DNA of 64,000 bases from an uncultured Flavobacteriaceae bacterium (GTDB lineage Bacteria > Bacteroidota > Bacteroidia > Flavobacteriales > Flavobacteriaceae), in contig CALSTP010000001.1 of assembly GCA_943789305.1 (NCBI GenBank), positions 1,381,178 through 1,445,177 of the forward strand, given 5' to 3'. A program made the translations under genes and the position numbers. Position 1 is the stretch's first letter. Each line of letters begins with the position of its first letter. A model generated the notes under the pieces. The model saw only the letters and a program-made list of their open reading frames with translations. It did no database searches and was not told the DNA's origin. This document shows, in pieces, positions 29,845-37,769 of the stretch.

Positions 29845-30530
29845 ATGAATCAAGACGAAGATTATAAACTGGACAATCCCGTTTGGTATGCCCTAAAAGA
29901 AATACACAAACAATATGCGATTGAATTTAACGTATGTAAGTTTTACTATCCTGAGTTAAGTACTTTTGGAACCATCGGACCAAATGGAGTAACAGAAATA
30001 GCTTCAGACCAATACGGTCAGCTCACCTCTCTTTTTTATATGGTAGGAGGATCACCAAAAACAGGATTGCAAACTCAAATTAAAAAGCAACTCACCGCAA
30101 ATCAAATGATTCTTTACACCCCATTTGATTTAGAACTTACTGAGTCAATTATTATCCTTGATTCTAAGGAACAAAAAAAAGAACTTTATGATTTAGTGAA
30201 TTTTGTACAACCAGGTTTTATCAGAGAGAAAACTGTGCAGATGGGAACCTATTTCGGAATTTATAAAGATAATCGTCTAATTGCTGCATCGGGTGAACGG
30301 ATCAAGTTAAATGCTTTTACTGAAGTCAGCGCCGTAGTTACACATCCCAACTACATCAGAAAAGGATATGCAAAACAATTGATAAAACAAACCACAGATA
30401 AAATATTTACTGAAAAAAAATCCCTGTTTTACATGTAGAAAAAAACAACATCCATGCAATAAATCTCTATGAACAACTCGGTTTTATAACCCGGCGAAAA
30501 ATGGGGTTTTGTTTAATTGAAGTTATTTGA
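29845..30530 (+). pseudogene. GNAT-family N-acetyltransferase, frameshifted
   Basis: The first frame runs MNQDEDYKLDNPVWYALKEI... to a TAG at 30436-30438 (197 residues). It contains the acetyl-CoA motif region VVTHPNYIRKGYAKQL (the Q/RxxGxG/A equivalent is RKGYAK). The last residues KSLFYM are out of frame. Shifting by one base at the A8 run (30413-30420) gives PVLHVEKNNIHAINLYEQLG and FITRRKMGFCLIEVI to a TGA at 30528-30530, which is the standard GNAT C-terminus. One more A in the run would restore a protein of about 228 residues. This can be a true mutation, slippage, or an assembly error. Confidence 0.85.
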
Positions 30531-30562
30531 TTTTAGCTCCCTAAATATAGAATTATCTCCAC

Positions 30563-32089
30563 TTAAAGCAATGAATTTTCTTTGGAATAAGGAAAAATTT
30601 CATCGTACCTTTTGATGAGATTCATCCCCAAGCGTCTGTTGATGTGTTGACGCCGAAGTTGATCGGGTGAACTCAAGCCTGAAGCTGCAATCAACTCCGT
30701 AAAACTCTTGAGTGTTTTTCTGTGGAAATTGGCCACACGAGTAGATTTATCGTTCACGTCCAATCCACTAATTAAAGATTTATCTTGAGTAGCTACTCCA
30801 ACTGGGCAAGTATTAGCGTTACACTCCAGTGCTTGAATACAACCAATAGCCATCATCATTGCACGTGCACAACTTACCATATCAGCGCCAAGAGCCAAAG
30901 CACGAGCAATATGAAATCCTGTAAATATTTTTCCAGAGGCTATCAGTTTAATTTCATCTTTTAGCCCATAACCCACCAATGTGTCATAGGCAAAAGCCAA
31001 TCCGTCGCGTAAGGGAACTCCAAGGGAATTTGAAAATTCGACCGGAGCTGCACCAGTTCCCCCTTCTCCCCCATCAATTGTAATAAAGTCAGGAGTAATT
31101 CCTATTGATAGCATTGCTTTACAGATATCGATAAATTCTTGCTTTTTACCAATACATAATTTAAATCCGACAGGTTTTCCTTGAGATCGTTCACGTAGTA
31201 AAGAAATAAATTCAATCAATTGGGTTGGATTCGAAAAGACAGAATGGCTTGGGGGAGAGTGAACATCTGTGTATGGATCTACTCCTCGTATCGCTGCAAT
31301 CTCTGGAGTATTTTTCGAAGCAGGTAAAATTCCTCCATGACCAGGTTTTGCTCCCTGAGAAACTTTTATTTCAATCATTTTAACTGAATCTATAGCTGCT
31401 TTCTCCTCAAATAAATCTGGGCAAAAATCTCCTTCTTTGGTTCTACAACCAAAATAGCCTGTTCCAATTTGCCATATTAAATCTCCTTTGAATTCAAGAT
31501 GAAAGGGACTGATTGAGCCCTCGCCTGTATTCAGTGCAAAACCACCAATCTTTGCTCCCTTATTCAATGCCAAAACAGCATTTTTACTCAACGAACCATA
31601 ACTCATTGCAGATACATTCAATAAACTTGCTGAATAAGGCTGTGTACAGTGTTTATTTCCAACCGTAATTCTGGGGCTTGAATCTACTTTAACTTGATCA
31701 ATTGCATACATCGAATGATCCATCCACTCATAACCAGATCGATAAACATCCATTTGAGTTCCAAAAGGAACCGTATCGGTGACATCTTTTGCTCTTTGGT
31801 AAATCAAACTTCTAAACATTCTATTAATGGGACGACCTTGAGTATCAGTTTCTACAAAATATTGCATAATCTCTGGACGAATTGCCTCCAGTAGATAACG
31901 AATATGTCCAAAGACAGGATAATTTCGAAGTATGGTTTGTTTTTTTTGTGTTAGGTCATAAAAGCCAGTTAAAATTAATGGAATAGTAAAGATTAAAGTC
32001 CATTTGATGGGCTCCCATATGAGGTGTATTGAAGCGGTTAAAATAAGGATCAGAATAGAAAAAAAAACAAAGCCTGTACGTACGCTCAT
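30563..32089 (-). CDS. FMN-binding glutamate synthase-like (GltB-domain) membrane protein
   Basis: A 508-residue protein with two N-terminal hydrophobic segments (about 5-40), then the GltB FMN/Fe-S barrel: SYGSLSKNAVLALNKGA, KVSQGAKPGHGGILP, TIDGGEGGTGAAPVEF, and CNANTCPVGVATQ carrying the 3Fe-4S cysteines. It lacks the amidotransferase and other large-subunit domains of true glutamate synthase, so it is one of the stand-alone 'FMN-binding glutamate synthase family' proteins whose reaction is not settled. It lies between the broken GNAT gene and alkB, alone. Confidence 0.88.
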   Translation of the reverse strand: MSVRTGFVFFSILILILTASIHLIWEPIKWTLIFTIPLILTGFYDLTQKKQTILRNYPVFGHIRYLLEAIRPEIMQYFVETDTQGRPINRMFRSLIYQRAKDVTDTVPFGTQMDVYRSGYEWMDHSMYAIDQVKVDSSPRITVGNKHCTQPYSASLLNVSAMSYGSLSKNAVLALNKGAKIGGFALNTGEGSISPFHLEFKGDLIWQIGTGYFGCRTKEGDFCPDLFEEKAAIDSVKMIEIKVSQGAKPGHGGILPASKNTPEIAAIRGVDPYTDVHSPPSHSVFSNPTQLIEFISLLRERSQGKPVGFKLCIGKKQEFIDICKAMLSIGITPDFITIDGGEGGTGAAPVEFSNSLGVPLRDGLAFAYDTLVGYGLKDEIKLIASGKIFTGFHIARALALGADMVSCARAMMMAIGCIQALECNANTCPVGVATQDKSLISGLDVNDKSTRVANFHRKTLKSFTELIAASGLSSPDQLRRQHINRRLGMNLIKRYDEIFPYSKENSLL

Positions 32090-32247
32090 ATCATATTATT
32101 TTTAAGAATATAGTTGTATTTTTCTTAAAGATAATCAAACAAAGGTTTATGAAAAAATCAACAGTTGGTGTTAATACATCAAAACAAGTTTCTTGCGAAG
32201 AATTTAATATCTATAAATTTTAAGAAAAAATAAATGTACTTTTGATT

Positions 32248-32859
32248 ATGCTCGGTCTTTTCTCAGATAATGTTCAAATTTGGAAACCAAAACTTCCCGA
32301 TGCTGAACTGTATTATTTTTCAAATTTTTGGTCAAAAAAAAAAGCAGATCTCTTGTTCAATAATTTGAATAATAAAATCCCTTGGAAACATGATCCCATT
32401 ACTGTTTTTGGGAAAAAATATCTCCAGCCTAGATTAACTTCTCTTCACAGTATAAACAATCAAACCTACAAATATTCTGGGATTACCATGAATCCCGAAC
32501 CGATGTCTCCTACATTACTCGATATACTTACTAAAATTAAGACTGTAGAGCAACACGAATTCACAAGCGTTTTACTCAATAAATACAGAAATGGTAAGGA
32601 CAGTAACGGATGGCATTCTGATGATGAAAAGGAATTAGGGAAAAATCCCATCATAGCCTCGGTTAGTTTAGGTGCTGAAAGATTTTTTCATCTAAGACAC
32701 AAAAAAAATAAACATGAAAGACATAAAATTAAACTTGCTCATGGAAGTCTGTTGATCATGGGAGGGGAAATGCAGCACCACTGGCAACATCAAATCGCAA
32801 AAACTCAAAAACAAATAGGTCCAAGAATCAATTTGACCTTTCGGAAAATAATGTTTTAA
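32248..32859 (+). CDS. alkB: AlkB-like 2-oxoglutarate/Fe(II) dioxygenase
   Basis: A 203-residue protein from the ATG at 32248. The Fe(II) ligands are H and D in GWHSDDEKELG and H in GGEMQHHWQH, and the 2-oxoglutarate-binding arginines lie in GPRINLTFRKI (RxNxTFR). This is the ALKBH2/3-like class that reverses alkylation damage in DNA by oxidative demethylation. TACTTTTG at 32239-32246 fits a -7 box but is too near the ATG unless the message is nearly leaderless. After the stop, the same frame stays open for 47 more codons (see findings). Confidence 0.9.
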   Translation: MLGLFSDNVQIWKPKLPDAELYYFSNFWSKKKADLLFNNLNNKIPWKHDPITVFGKKYLQPRLTSLHSINNQTYKYSGITMNPEPMSPTLLDILTKIKTVEQHEFTSVLLNKYRNGKDSNGWHSDDEKELGKNPIIASVSLGAERFFHLRHKKNKHERHKIKLAHGSLLIMGGEMQHHWQHQIAKTQKQIGPRINLTFRKIMF

Positions 32860-33053
32860 AAAAAAGCTATCGAGCGAATCATCAATCAATTCAAAAAAAA
32901 TGAATCACAAGAAAGACAAATTATCAGTAATTTTGAATACCATAAAGACAAAAATGTTTTTTTTCATTATCATATTAAACCAAAACTCAAATATTTAGTC
33001 TAAAAGTATTATAAAATTTAGTAAAACCAAACTCACTTCATAAATTTACTGCC

Positions 33054-35255
33054 ATTAAAAATCTTATTACCCTTTTTTTTATAGTTGCTTTTACCACTCT
33101 TTCTATCGCTCAAGAGACTAGAGCTGCTGATGTGAAATATACGAATGAATCCATAGAAATAGATGGTTTTGGAAAAGAGAAGTCTTGGGAAACTACAAAC
33201 GAAATTTCAGATTTTTGGCAGTGGTTTCCAACCGATAGCCTTAAAGCAGACCAACGTACAACAGCAAAATTTTTAGTTGATGATGAAAATTTATATGTTC
33301 TTATTACCTCTTATTCGGAATCTTCCGAATACATAGTTCCTTCTTTGAGAAGAGATTACTCCGGTGCTGGGAACGATAATGTAACCTTAATTTTAGATAC
33401 TTTTATGGATGGAACCAATGGATTTATGTTTGGTACCAATCCGTTGGGTGTTAAAAGAGAGTCTTTGATTTCAAACGGGGGAAATAATTATGAAAAAGAC
33501 TACAATAATAGCTGGGATGTTAAATGGGAAACAAAAGCCAGTCAACAAAATGGGTTTACAGTTTCTGAAATAAAAATACCTTTGAAGTCCATACAATATC
33601 CAGAAGGAGCTACACAATGGAGGGTTAATATTTATCGCCATGATACGCATACCAGACAGTGGTCTACCTGGGCTAATATTCCTCAAAATCAAACTATTGC
33701 TGGATTAGCATTCATGGGGGTAGTTAATTTTGAAAAGCCTTTGAAGAAATCAAAAAAAATGATTGCTCTTATTCCTTATGTTGGTGGAGCTGTTCAAAAA
33801 GACTTCGATGCAAGCCAACAAACAAATAACTTCAATTATGGGGGTGATGCTAAGGTTTCCATTGGGAGTGGCATGAATTTGGATTTAACATTTAATCCAG
33901 ATTTTTCACAAGTTGAGGTAGACGATCAAATAATCAACTTATCTCGATTTGAAGTAACTCTACCCGAAAAGCGTCAGTTTTTTATTCAGAACAGCGATTT
34001 GTTTGTAAACTTTGGAGATCGTAGAGAGGCACAGCCTTTCTTCTCAAGAAGAATAGGAGTAGCAAAGGACACCACAGGTACAACTTTTGAAAACAAAATC
34101 ATTGCTGGTGTTAGGTTGAGTGGAAAAATCAACAATAATTTACGATTGGGCTTTCTAAACATGCAAACTGATCAAGATCCTTCAAATCAAATAGCTGCAA
34201 ACAACAGTACTGTATTTACATTACAACAGCAGGTTTTAGATCGATCTAATTTGAGTTTTATTTTTGTGAACCGTCAAACTAGTGGAAATCCCGAATTTGA
34301 TCATTCCCAAGATAAGTTCAATAGAGTCATTGGATTAGACTTCAACTTGGCTTCAAAAAGTAATCGCTGGACTGGAAGAACATTCTTACACCATTCGTTC
34401 AGCCCCGATCAAAAACAAGATGCATATGCCTCTGGGATTCGCTTTAATTATAATGCAAAAGTACACTCGGTATCTTATGGAGGGACTCGAATTGGTGAAA
34501 ATTATCAGTCGGATTTAGGGTTCATAAGAAGAACTGGTATTTTAAAAAATTACCTTCGATACACCTACCGCATCTGGTTAAAATCAAAAACATTGAGATC
34601 CATAAATTTATCACAAACCTTCTATTATGTAGGTCGTCCCAAAGACGATTATCTCACCACCGATCGCGGATTATGGTCTAGTGTTGAATTTTCATTTTTA
34701 AATCAGGCCAAGTTAGAATTCCGCTACAGCAATCGTTATACATATTTAACAAATGATTTTGATCCTACGCGAAGTGACTCTAATGTTTACTTGGAAGGAG
34801 GAACTGGATATGATTATGATGATGTTGAATTATCGTTTCAATCGGATAGAAGTAAAATCCTTAATTACAACATAAAAAGTAGCTATGGAAATTTTTTTAA
34901 TGGAACAAAGTTTTCTGTGTCTTCACAAATGAACTACCGATTACAACCTTATTTCACAGCGAGTATGCGTTTGAACTACGATCAAATAAAACTTCCCGAT
35001 CCCTACCCCTCTGCAAATCTTATTCTCATCGGTCCTAAAGTTGATATTACCTTCACTAGAACGATTTTTTGGGGGACTTTTTTCCAATTCAGTTCGCAAT
35101 CTGAGATTTTTGGAATTAATTCAAGGTTGCAATGGAGATTCAGTCCTTTATCAGATTTTTATCTTGTTTATAATGATAATTACTTTGTAACTGATACTTT
35201 TGCACCTAAGGTCAGAAGTTTAACTTTTAAGTTAACCTACTGGTTCAATAAATAA
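33054..35255 (+). CDS. Secreted DUF5916 protein with N-terminal CBM9-like domain (non-ATG start)
   Basis: Outer-membrane-type protein. Residues after the signal form a carbohydrate-binding family 9-like domain (IEIDGFGKEKSWETTNEISD... with TAKFLVDDENLYVLI), followed by the long DUF5916 beta-strand region that ends in the aromatic YWFNK, typical of outer-membrane barrels. The first ATG/GTG-class start codon in frame is GTG at 33132, which would drop the export signal. The same frame is open upstream to a stop at 33012 and encodes, from an ATT at 33054, a perfect signal peptide (M/I KNLITLFFIVAFTTLSIAQ). I therefore place the start at the ATT, or take it as a mutated ATG. Function unknown. Confidence 0.82.
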   Translation: MKNLITLFFIVAFTTLSIAQETRAADVKYTNESIEIDGFGKEKSWETTNEISDFWQWFPTDSLKADQRTTAKFLVDDENLYVLITSYSESSEYIVPSLRRDYSGAGNDNVTLILDTFMDGTNGFMFGTNPLGVKRESLISNGGNNYEKDYNNSWDVKWETKASQQNGFTVSEIKIPLKSIQYPEGATQWRVNIYRHDTHTRQWSTWANIPQNQTIAGLAFMGVVNFEKPLKKSKKMIALIPYVGGAVQKDFDASQQTNNFNYGGDAKVSIGSGMNLDLTFNPDFSQVEVDDQIINLSRFEVTLPEKRQFFIQNSDLFVNFGDRREAQPFFSRRIGVAKDTTGTTFENKIIAGVRLSGKINNNLRLGFLNMQTDQDPSNQIAANNSTVFTLQQQVLDRSNLSFIFVNRQTSGNPEFDHSQDKFNRVIGLDFNLASKSNRWTGRTFLHHSFSPDQKQDAYASGIRFNYNAKVHSVSYGGTRIGENYQSDLGFIRRTGILKNYLRYTYRIWLKSKTLRSINLSQTFYYVGRPKDDYLTTDRGLWSSVEFSFLNQAKLEFRYSNRYTYLTNDFDPTRSDSNVYLEGGTGYDYDDVELSFQSDRSKILNYNIKSSYGNFFNGTKFSVSSQMNYRLQPYFTASMRLNYDQIKLPDPYPSANLILIGPKVDITFTRTIFWGTFFQFSSQSEIFGINSRLQWRFSPLSDFYLVYNDNYFVTDTFAPKVRSLTFKLTYWFNK

Positions 35256-35266
35256 TATTATACTTT

Positions 35267-35989
35267 ATGAAATTCTTTTATACTATTTTCGTTCTAAGCC
35301 TTTTAATTTCATGTGGTTCGCCCAATAAAAAATCGATGCAAGTAACGGGTAAAATTGATGGCTTAAGAAAAGGAACCCTTTACCTTCAAAAATTACAAGA
35401 CAGTACAATCATCAATATTGATTCTTTCAAGATTCAAAAAAACAGTGATTTCAGATTAGAGACTGAGATCGAATCTCCCGAAATTTATTATTTATATCTG
35501 GCAAAAGAAGACGGAGATACACTCAACGATCGAATTTTGTTTTTTGCGGAAAAAGGTGAGATTGTCATTAATTCGCTCTTAAAAACCTTTGAAAGCAGTG
35601 CTCAAATTAGTGGTTCTGAAAATCAAGTGTTGTTTGAAGAATACCAATCTGTTCTTAGAAAGTTTAATGAACAGAATCTTAATCTCATCAAAGACTACAT
35701 TAAAGATGATGGACTAACTGCTAATGAAAAGGAACAAAAACTTACAAAAGCTTCTAAGAGTCTATTGCGTCGTCGTTATCTATATGCTTTGAATTATGCC
35801 AACAATAATGCAGACAAAGAAATTGCTGCTTATATTGGTCTTTTCGAGGTTAATGATGCCAACAAAAAGTTCTTAGACGATCTTTACAATAAAATGTCTG
35901 AGAAAGTAAAAAACTCAACCTATGGGTTAGCATTTGGAAAATATCTTTCTTCTTTGAAAGAAGAAGAAAAAGCTGAGAAGACTGAGTAA
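35267..35989 (+). CDS. DUF4369 lipoprotein
   Basis: A 240-residue protein with signal peptide and lipobox (LSLLISCGS, lipidated Cys at about 16). The N-terminal DUF4369 domain runs VTGKIDGLRKGTLYLQKLQD... with VINSLLKTFESSAQISGSENQ. The C-terminal half is helical and charged and ends KEEEKAEKTE. DUF4369 is often found in front of thioredoxin-like domains in Bacteroidota; none is present here. It is 11 bases downstream of the DUF5916 gene. Its stop codon lies in a 12-bp inverted repeat shared with the convergent gene. Confidence 0.85.
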   Translation: MKFFYTIFVLSLLISCGSPNKKSMQVTGKIDGLRKGTLYLQKLQDSTIINIDSFKIQKNSDFRLETEIESPEIYYLYLAKEDGDTLNDRILFFAEKGEIVINSLLKTFESSAQISGSENQVLFEEYQSVLRKFNEQNLNLIKDYIKDDGLTANEKEQKLTKASKSLLRRRYLYALNYANNNADKEIAAYIGLFEVNDANKKFLDDLYNKMSEKVKNSTYGLAFGKYLSSLKEEEKAEKTE

Positions 35990-36011
35990 ACTGAATTATT
36001 TCAGTTTACTC
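35984..36011. terminator. Bidirectional hairpin overlapping two convergent stop codons
   Basis: A perfect 12-bp inverted repeat, GAGTAAACTGAA, with the 4-base loop TTAT. The left arm contains the DUF4369 stop and the loop begins with the stop of the opposite gene. Only short T-runs follow, so termination strength is uncertain. Confidence 0.7.
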
Positions 36012-36268
36012 ATCTTTTCTGAGATTGAAGCTGTTTTTGTATTCAATTCTTCAACAATTCCATTAAAATATTTCTTTGCAGGGATTTCCTCTGTATGGTC
36101 ATGAATTTTCATGATTAATTCATCAAATAAAGCAATTGCCTCGTCAATTAATTTTTCAGTTTTATTAAAATCTCCTTTAGGGTTTAACAATTCCCATACG
36201 TAGATTTCTTCTATCAAAGCACCAACGCAATTGTTGATGTCTTTTTTTAATTGCTTTTTACTTGCCAT
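35996..36268 (-). CDS. Conserved hypothetical small helical protein
   Basis: A 90-residue protein beginning MASKKQLKKDINNCVGALIE, charged and all-helical by eye, with no signal peptide or metal motif. It resembles short cytoplasmic proteins that are common in Flavobacteriia, but I cannot give a family name. It is the last gene of the leftward idi-queD-bcp group, 29 bases after bcp, and shares the convergent hairpin with the DUF4369 gene. Confidence 0.75.
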   Translation of the reverse strand: MASKKQLKKDINNCVGALIEEIYVWELLNPKGDFNKTEKLIDEAIALFDELIMKIHDHTEEIPAKKYFNGIVEELNTKTASISEKMSKLK

Positions 36269-36297
36269 AATCCATTTTTTTTAAGATATTTTTTTTG

Positions 36298-36744
36298 TTA
36301 CTGTATTTTTTGAAGTGCTTTTTTTATGTGACTGTCGGGTCTGAGACTATTGTGAACATAAGAGATTCTACCTTCTTTATCTATCACAAAAGTAATGCGC
36401 TTAGTGTAGAGTCCAAATAAAATTTTAGGTAATTTAAATAAACGTTGTACTTTTTGTTTGTGATCGGATAGTAATATAAAAGGTAATCGATGTCTTTTTG
36501 CAAACTTCTGATGGCTTTTAACTCCATCTGAACTCACACCAATAACCTCAGCACCCAGCTCAACAAACTCTTCGTAATGATCTCTGAAACTACATGCTTC
36601 TGAAGTACAATTAGGGGTTTCATTTTTGGGGTAGAAATAAATAACAACTGGCTTTTTACCCAATACGGTTTCGCTTTTAAAGCTTATCCCGTGCTGATCG
36701 AGTAATTCAAAAGAAGGAACTAGGTCTCCAACCTTTAGACTCAT
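36298..36744 (-). CDS. bcp: Thioredoxin-dependent peroxiredoxin, Bcp/PrxQ type
   Basis: A 148-residue peroxidase that reduces hydroperoxides. The active-site stretch FYPKNETPNCTSEACSFRD has the peroxidatic Cys (TxxC) and the resolving Cys five residues later, the PrxQ atypical 2-Cys arrangement. The usual TPGC is TPNC here. The N-terminus GDLVPSFELLDQHG is typical. Its start overlaps the queD stop by 4 bases, so the two are translationally coupled. Confidence 0.92.
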   Translation of the reverse strand: MSLKVGDLVPSFELLDQHGISFKSETVLGKKPVVIYFYPKNETPNCTSEACSFRDHYEEFVELGAEVIGVSSDGVKSHQKFAKRHRLPFILLSDHKQKVQRLFKLPKILFGLYTKRITFVIDKEGRISYVHNSLRPDSHIKKALQKIQ

Positions 36745-37154
36745 AATTTTTCTGAATAAGTCACAAAGTTTCTTGGAGTTTCATACAGAACAACTTCCAT
36801 ACTTTGATTGGGTTTTAATATTTTTTTGAGCTTATCATAAATCACAACCACTATATTTTCAGCTGTCGGAATCGTGTCCATAAATTCTGGAACTTCAAGA
36901 TTTAGATTTTTATGATCAAATACATCTTCAACCTGAGTTTTAATGTGATCTTTTAGAACTTTCATATCGATAACGTAGCCAGTTTGTGGATCAATAGGTC
37001 CAGTAACACTTACTATCAGTTCATAGTTATGTCCATGGAAATTTGGGTTTGAACATTTGCCGAAAATGAGTTCATTTTGTTGATCAGACCAATCTTTTCT
37101 GTACAAACGATGTGCAGCATTAAAATGGGCTTTTCTACTTACAGTAACATTCAT
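36741..37154 (-). CDS. queD: 6-carboxytetrahydropterin synthase (QueD/PTPS family)
   Basis: A 137-residue protein. The zinc histidines lie in FNAAHRL and NFHGHNYEL, and the catalytic cysteine is in GKCSNPNFHGH. This makes 6-carboxytetrahydropterin from dihydroneopterin triphosphate on the way to queuosine. The D-H relay is in VFDHKNLN and the C-terminal glutamate is in LYETPRNF. Start and stop overlap neighbours by 4 bases on both sides (idi upstream, bcp downstream). Confidence 0.9.
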   Translation of the reverse strand: MNVTVSRKAHFNAAHRLYRKDWSDQQNELIFGKCSNPNFHGHNYELIVSVTGPIDPQTGYVIDMKVLKDHIKTQVEDVFDHKNLNLEVPEFMDTIPTAENIVVVIYDKLKKILKPNQSMEVVLYETPRNFVTYSEKL

Positions 37155-37675
37155 ATTTGCTCTTTTAAATGATTGTAAAAACGTTCAAAAATAATTGCAA
37201 ACCAAACGGTATAATTTTCAGGATTATTAATCAAATCAACATGGATTTTATCAATATGCATCCATTTCCAAGAGGCAACTTCTTTTGGATTGATTTCAGG
37301 TTTATTTTCATATCTCCCCAACATAACATGATCTAATTCGTGTTCGGTCAATCCATTATCAAATGGTGCTTTATATATAAAATTAAATAAGTATTCCAAA
37401 TCGGTTTCGAAGCCCATTTCTTCTTTCAATCTTCTTGTTCCAGCCTCTATATTTCCTTCTTGGTCACGTTGATGGCTACAACAAGTGTTGGTCCATAAGC
37501 CAGGAGAATGATATTTTTCAAATGCACGTTGTTGAAGCATCAACTCATTTTTACTGTTAATTACAAAGACTGAAAACGCTCGATGCAAAACCGCTTTCTG
37601 GTGGGCTTCCATTTTTGGCATCAATCCAATAGGTTCATCTTTTGGAGTGACTAGAATAACTTTTTCTTCTTCCAT
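37151..37675 (-). CDS. idi: Isopentenyl-diphosphate delta-isomerase, type 1
   Basis: A 174-residue Nudix-fold enzyme from the ATG at 37675; three extra in-frame codons upstream are ignored. It isomerises IPP to DMAPP. The active cysteine is in NTCCSHQ and the catalytic glutamate in TEHELDHVM. The Nudix-like box is near RRLKEEMGFE. It heads the overlapping idi-queD-bcp run. The 94 bases before prfC on the other strand form a divergent promoter region. Confidence 0.93.
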   Translation of the reverse strand: MEEEKVILVTPKDEPIGLMPKMEAHQKAVLHRAFSVFVINSKNELMLQQRAFEKYHSPGLWTNTCCSHQRDQEGNIEAGTRRLKEEMGFETDLEYLFNFIYKAPFDNGLTEHELDHVMLGRYENKPEINPKEVASWKWMHIDKIHVDLINNPENYTVWFAIIFERFYNHLKEQI

Positions 37676-37769
37676 GCAATTCAAAATTACCTATTAATTT
37701 ATCAAAAACCTATTTTAAAAAGAAACTCCCTTCTAATTTATAGTGTTATTTTTGAACAAAATTAATTTG

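Noticed and set aside
33132-35255. GTG at 33132 as start of the DUF5916 gene
   Set aside because: Would remove an obvious signal peptide encoded just upstream in the same frame.
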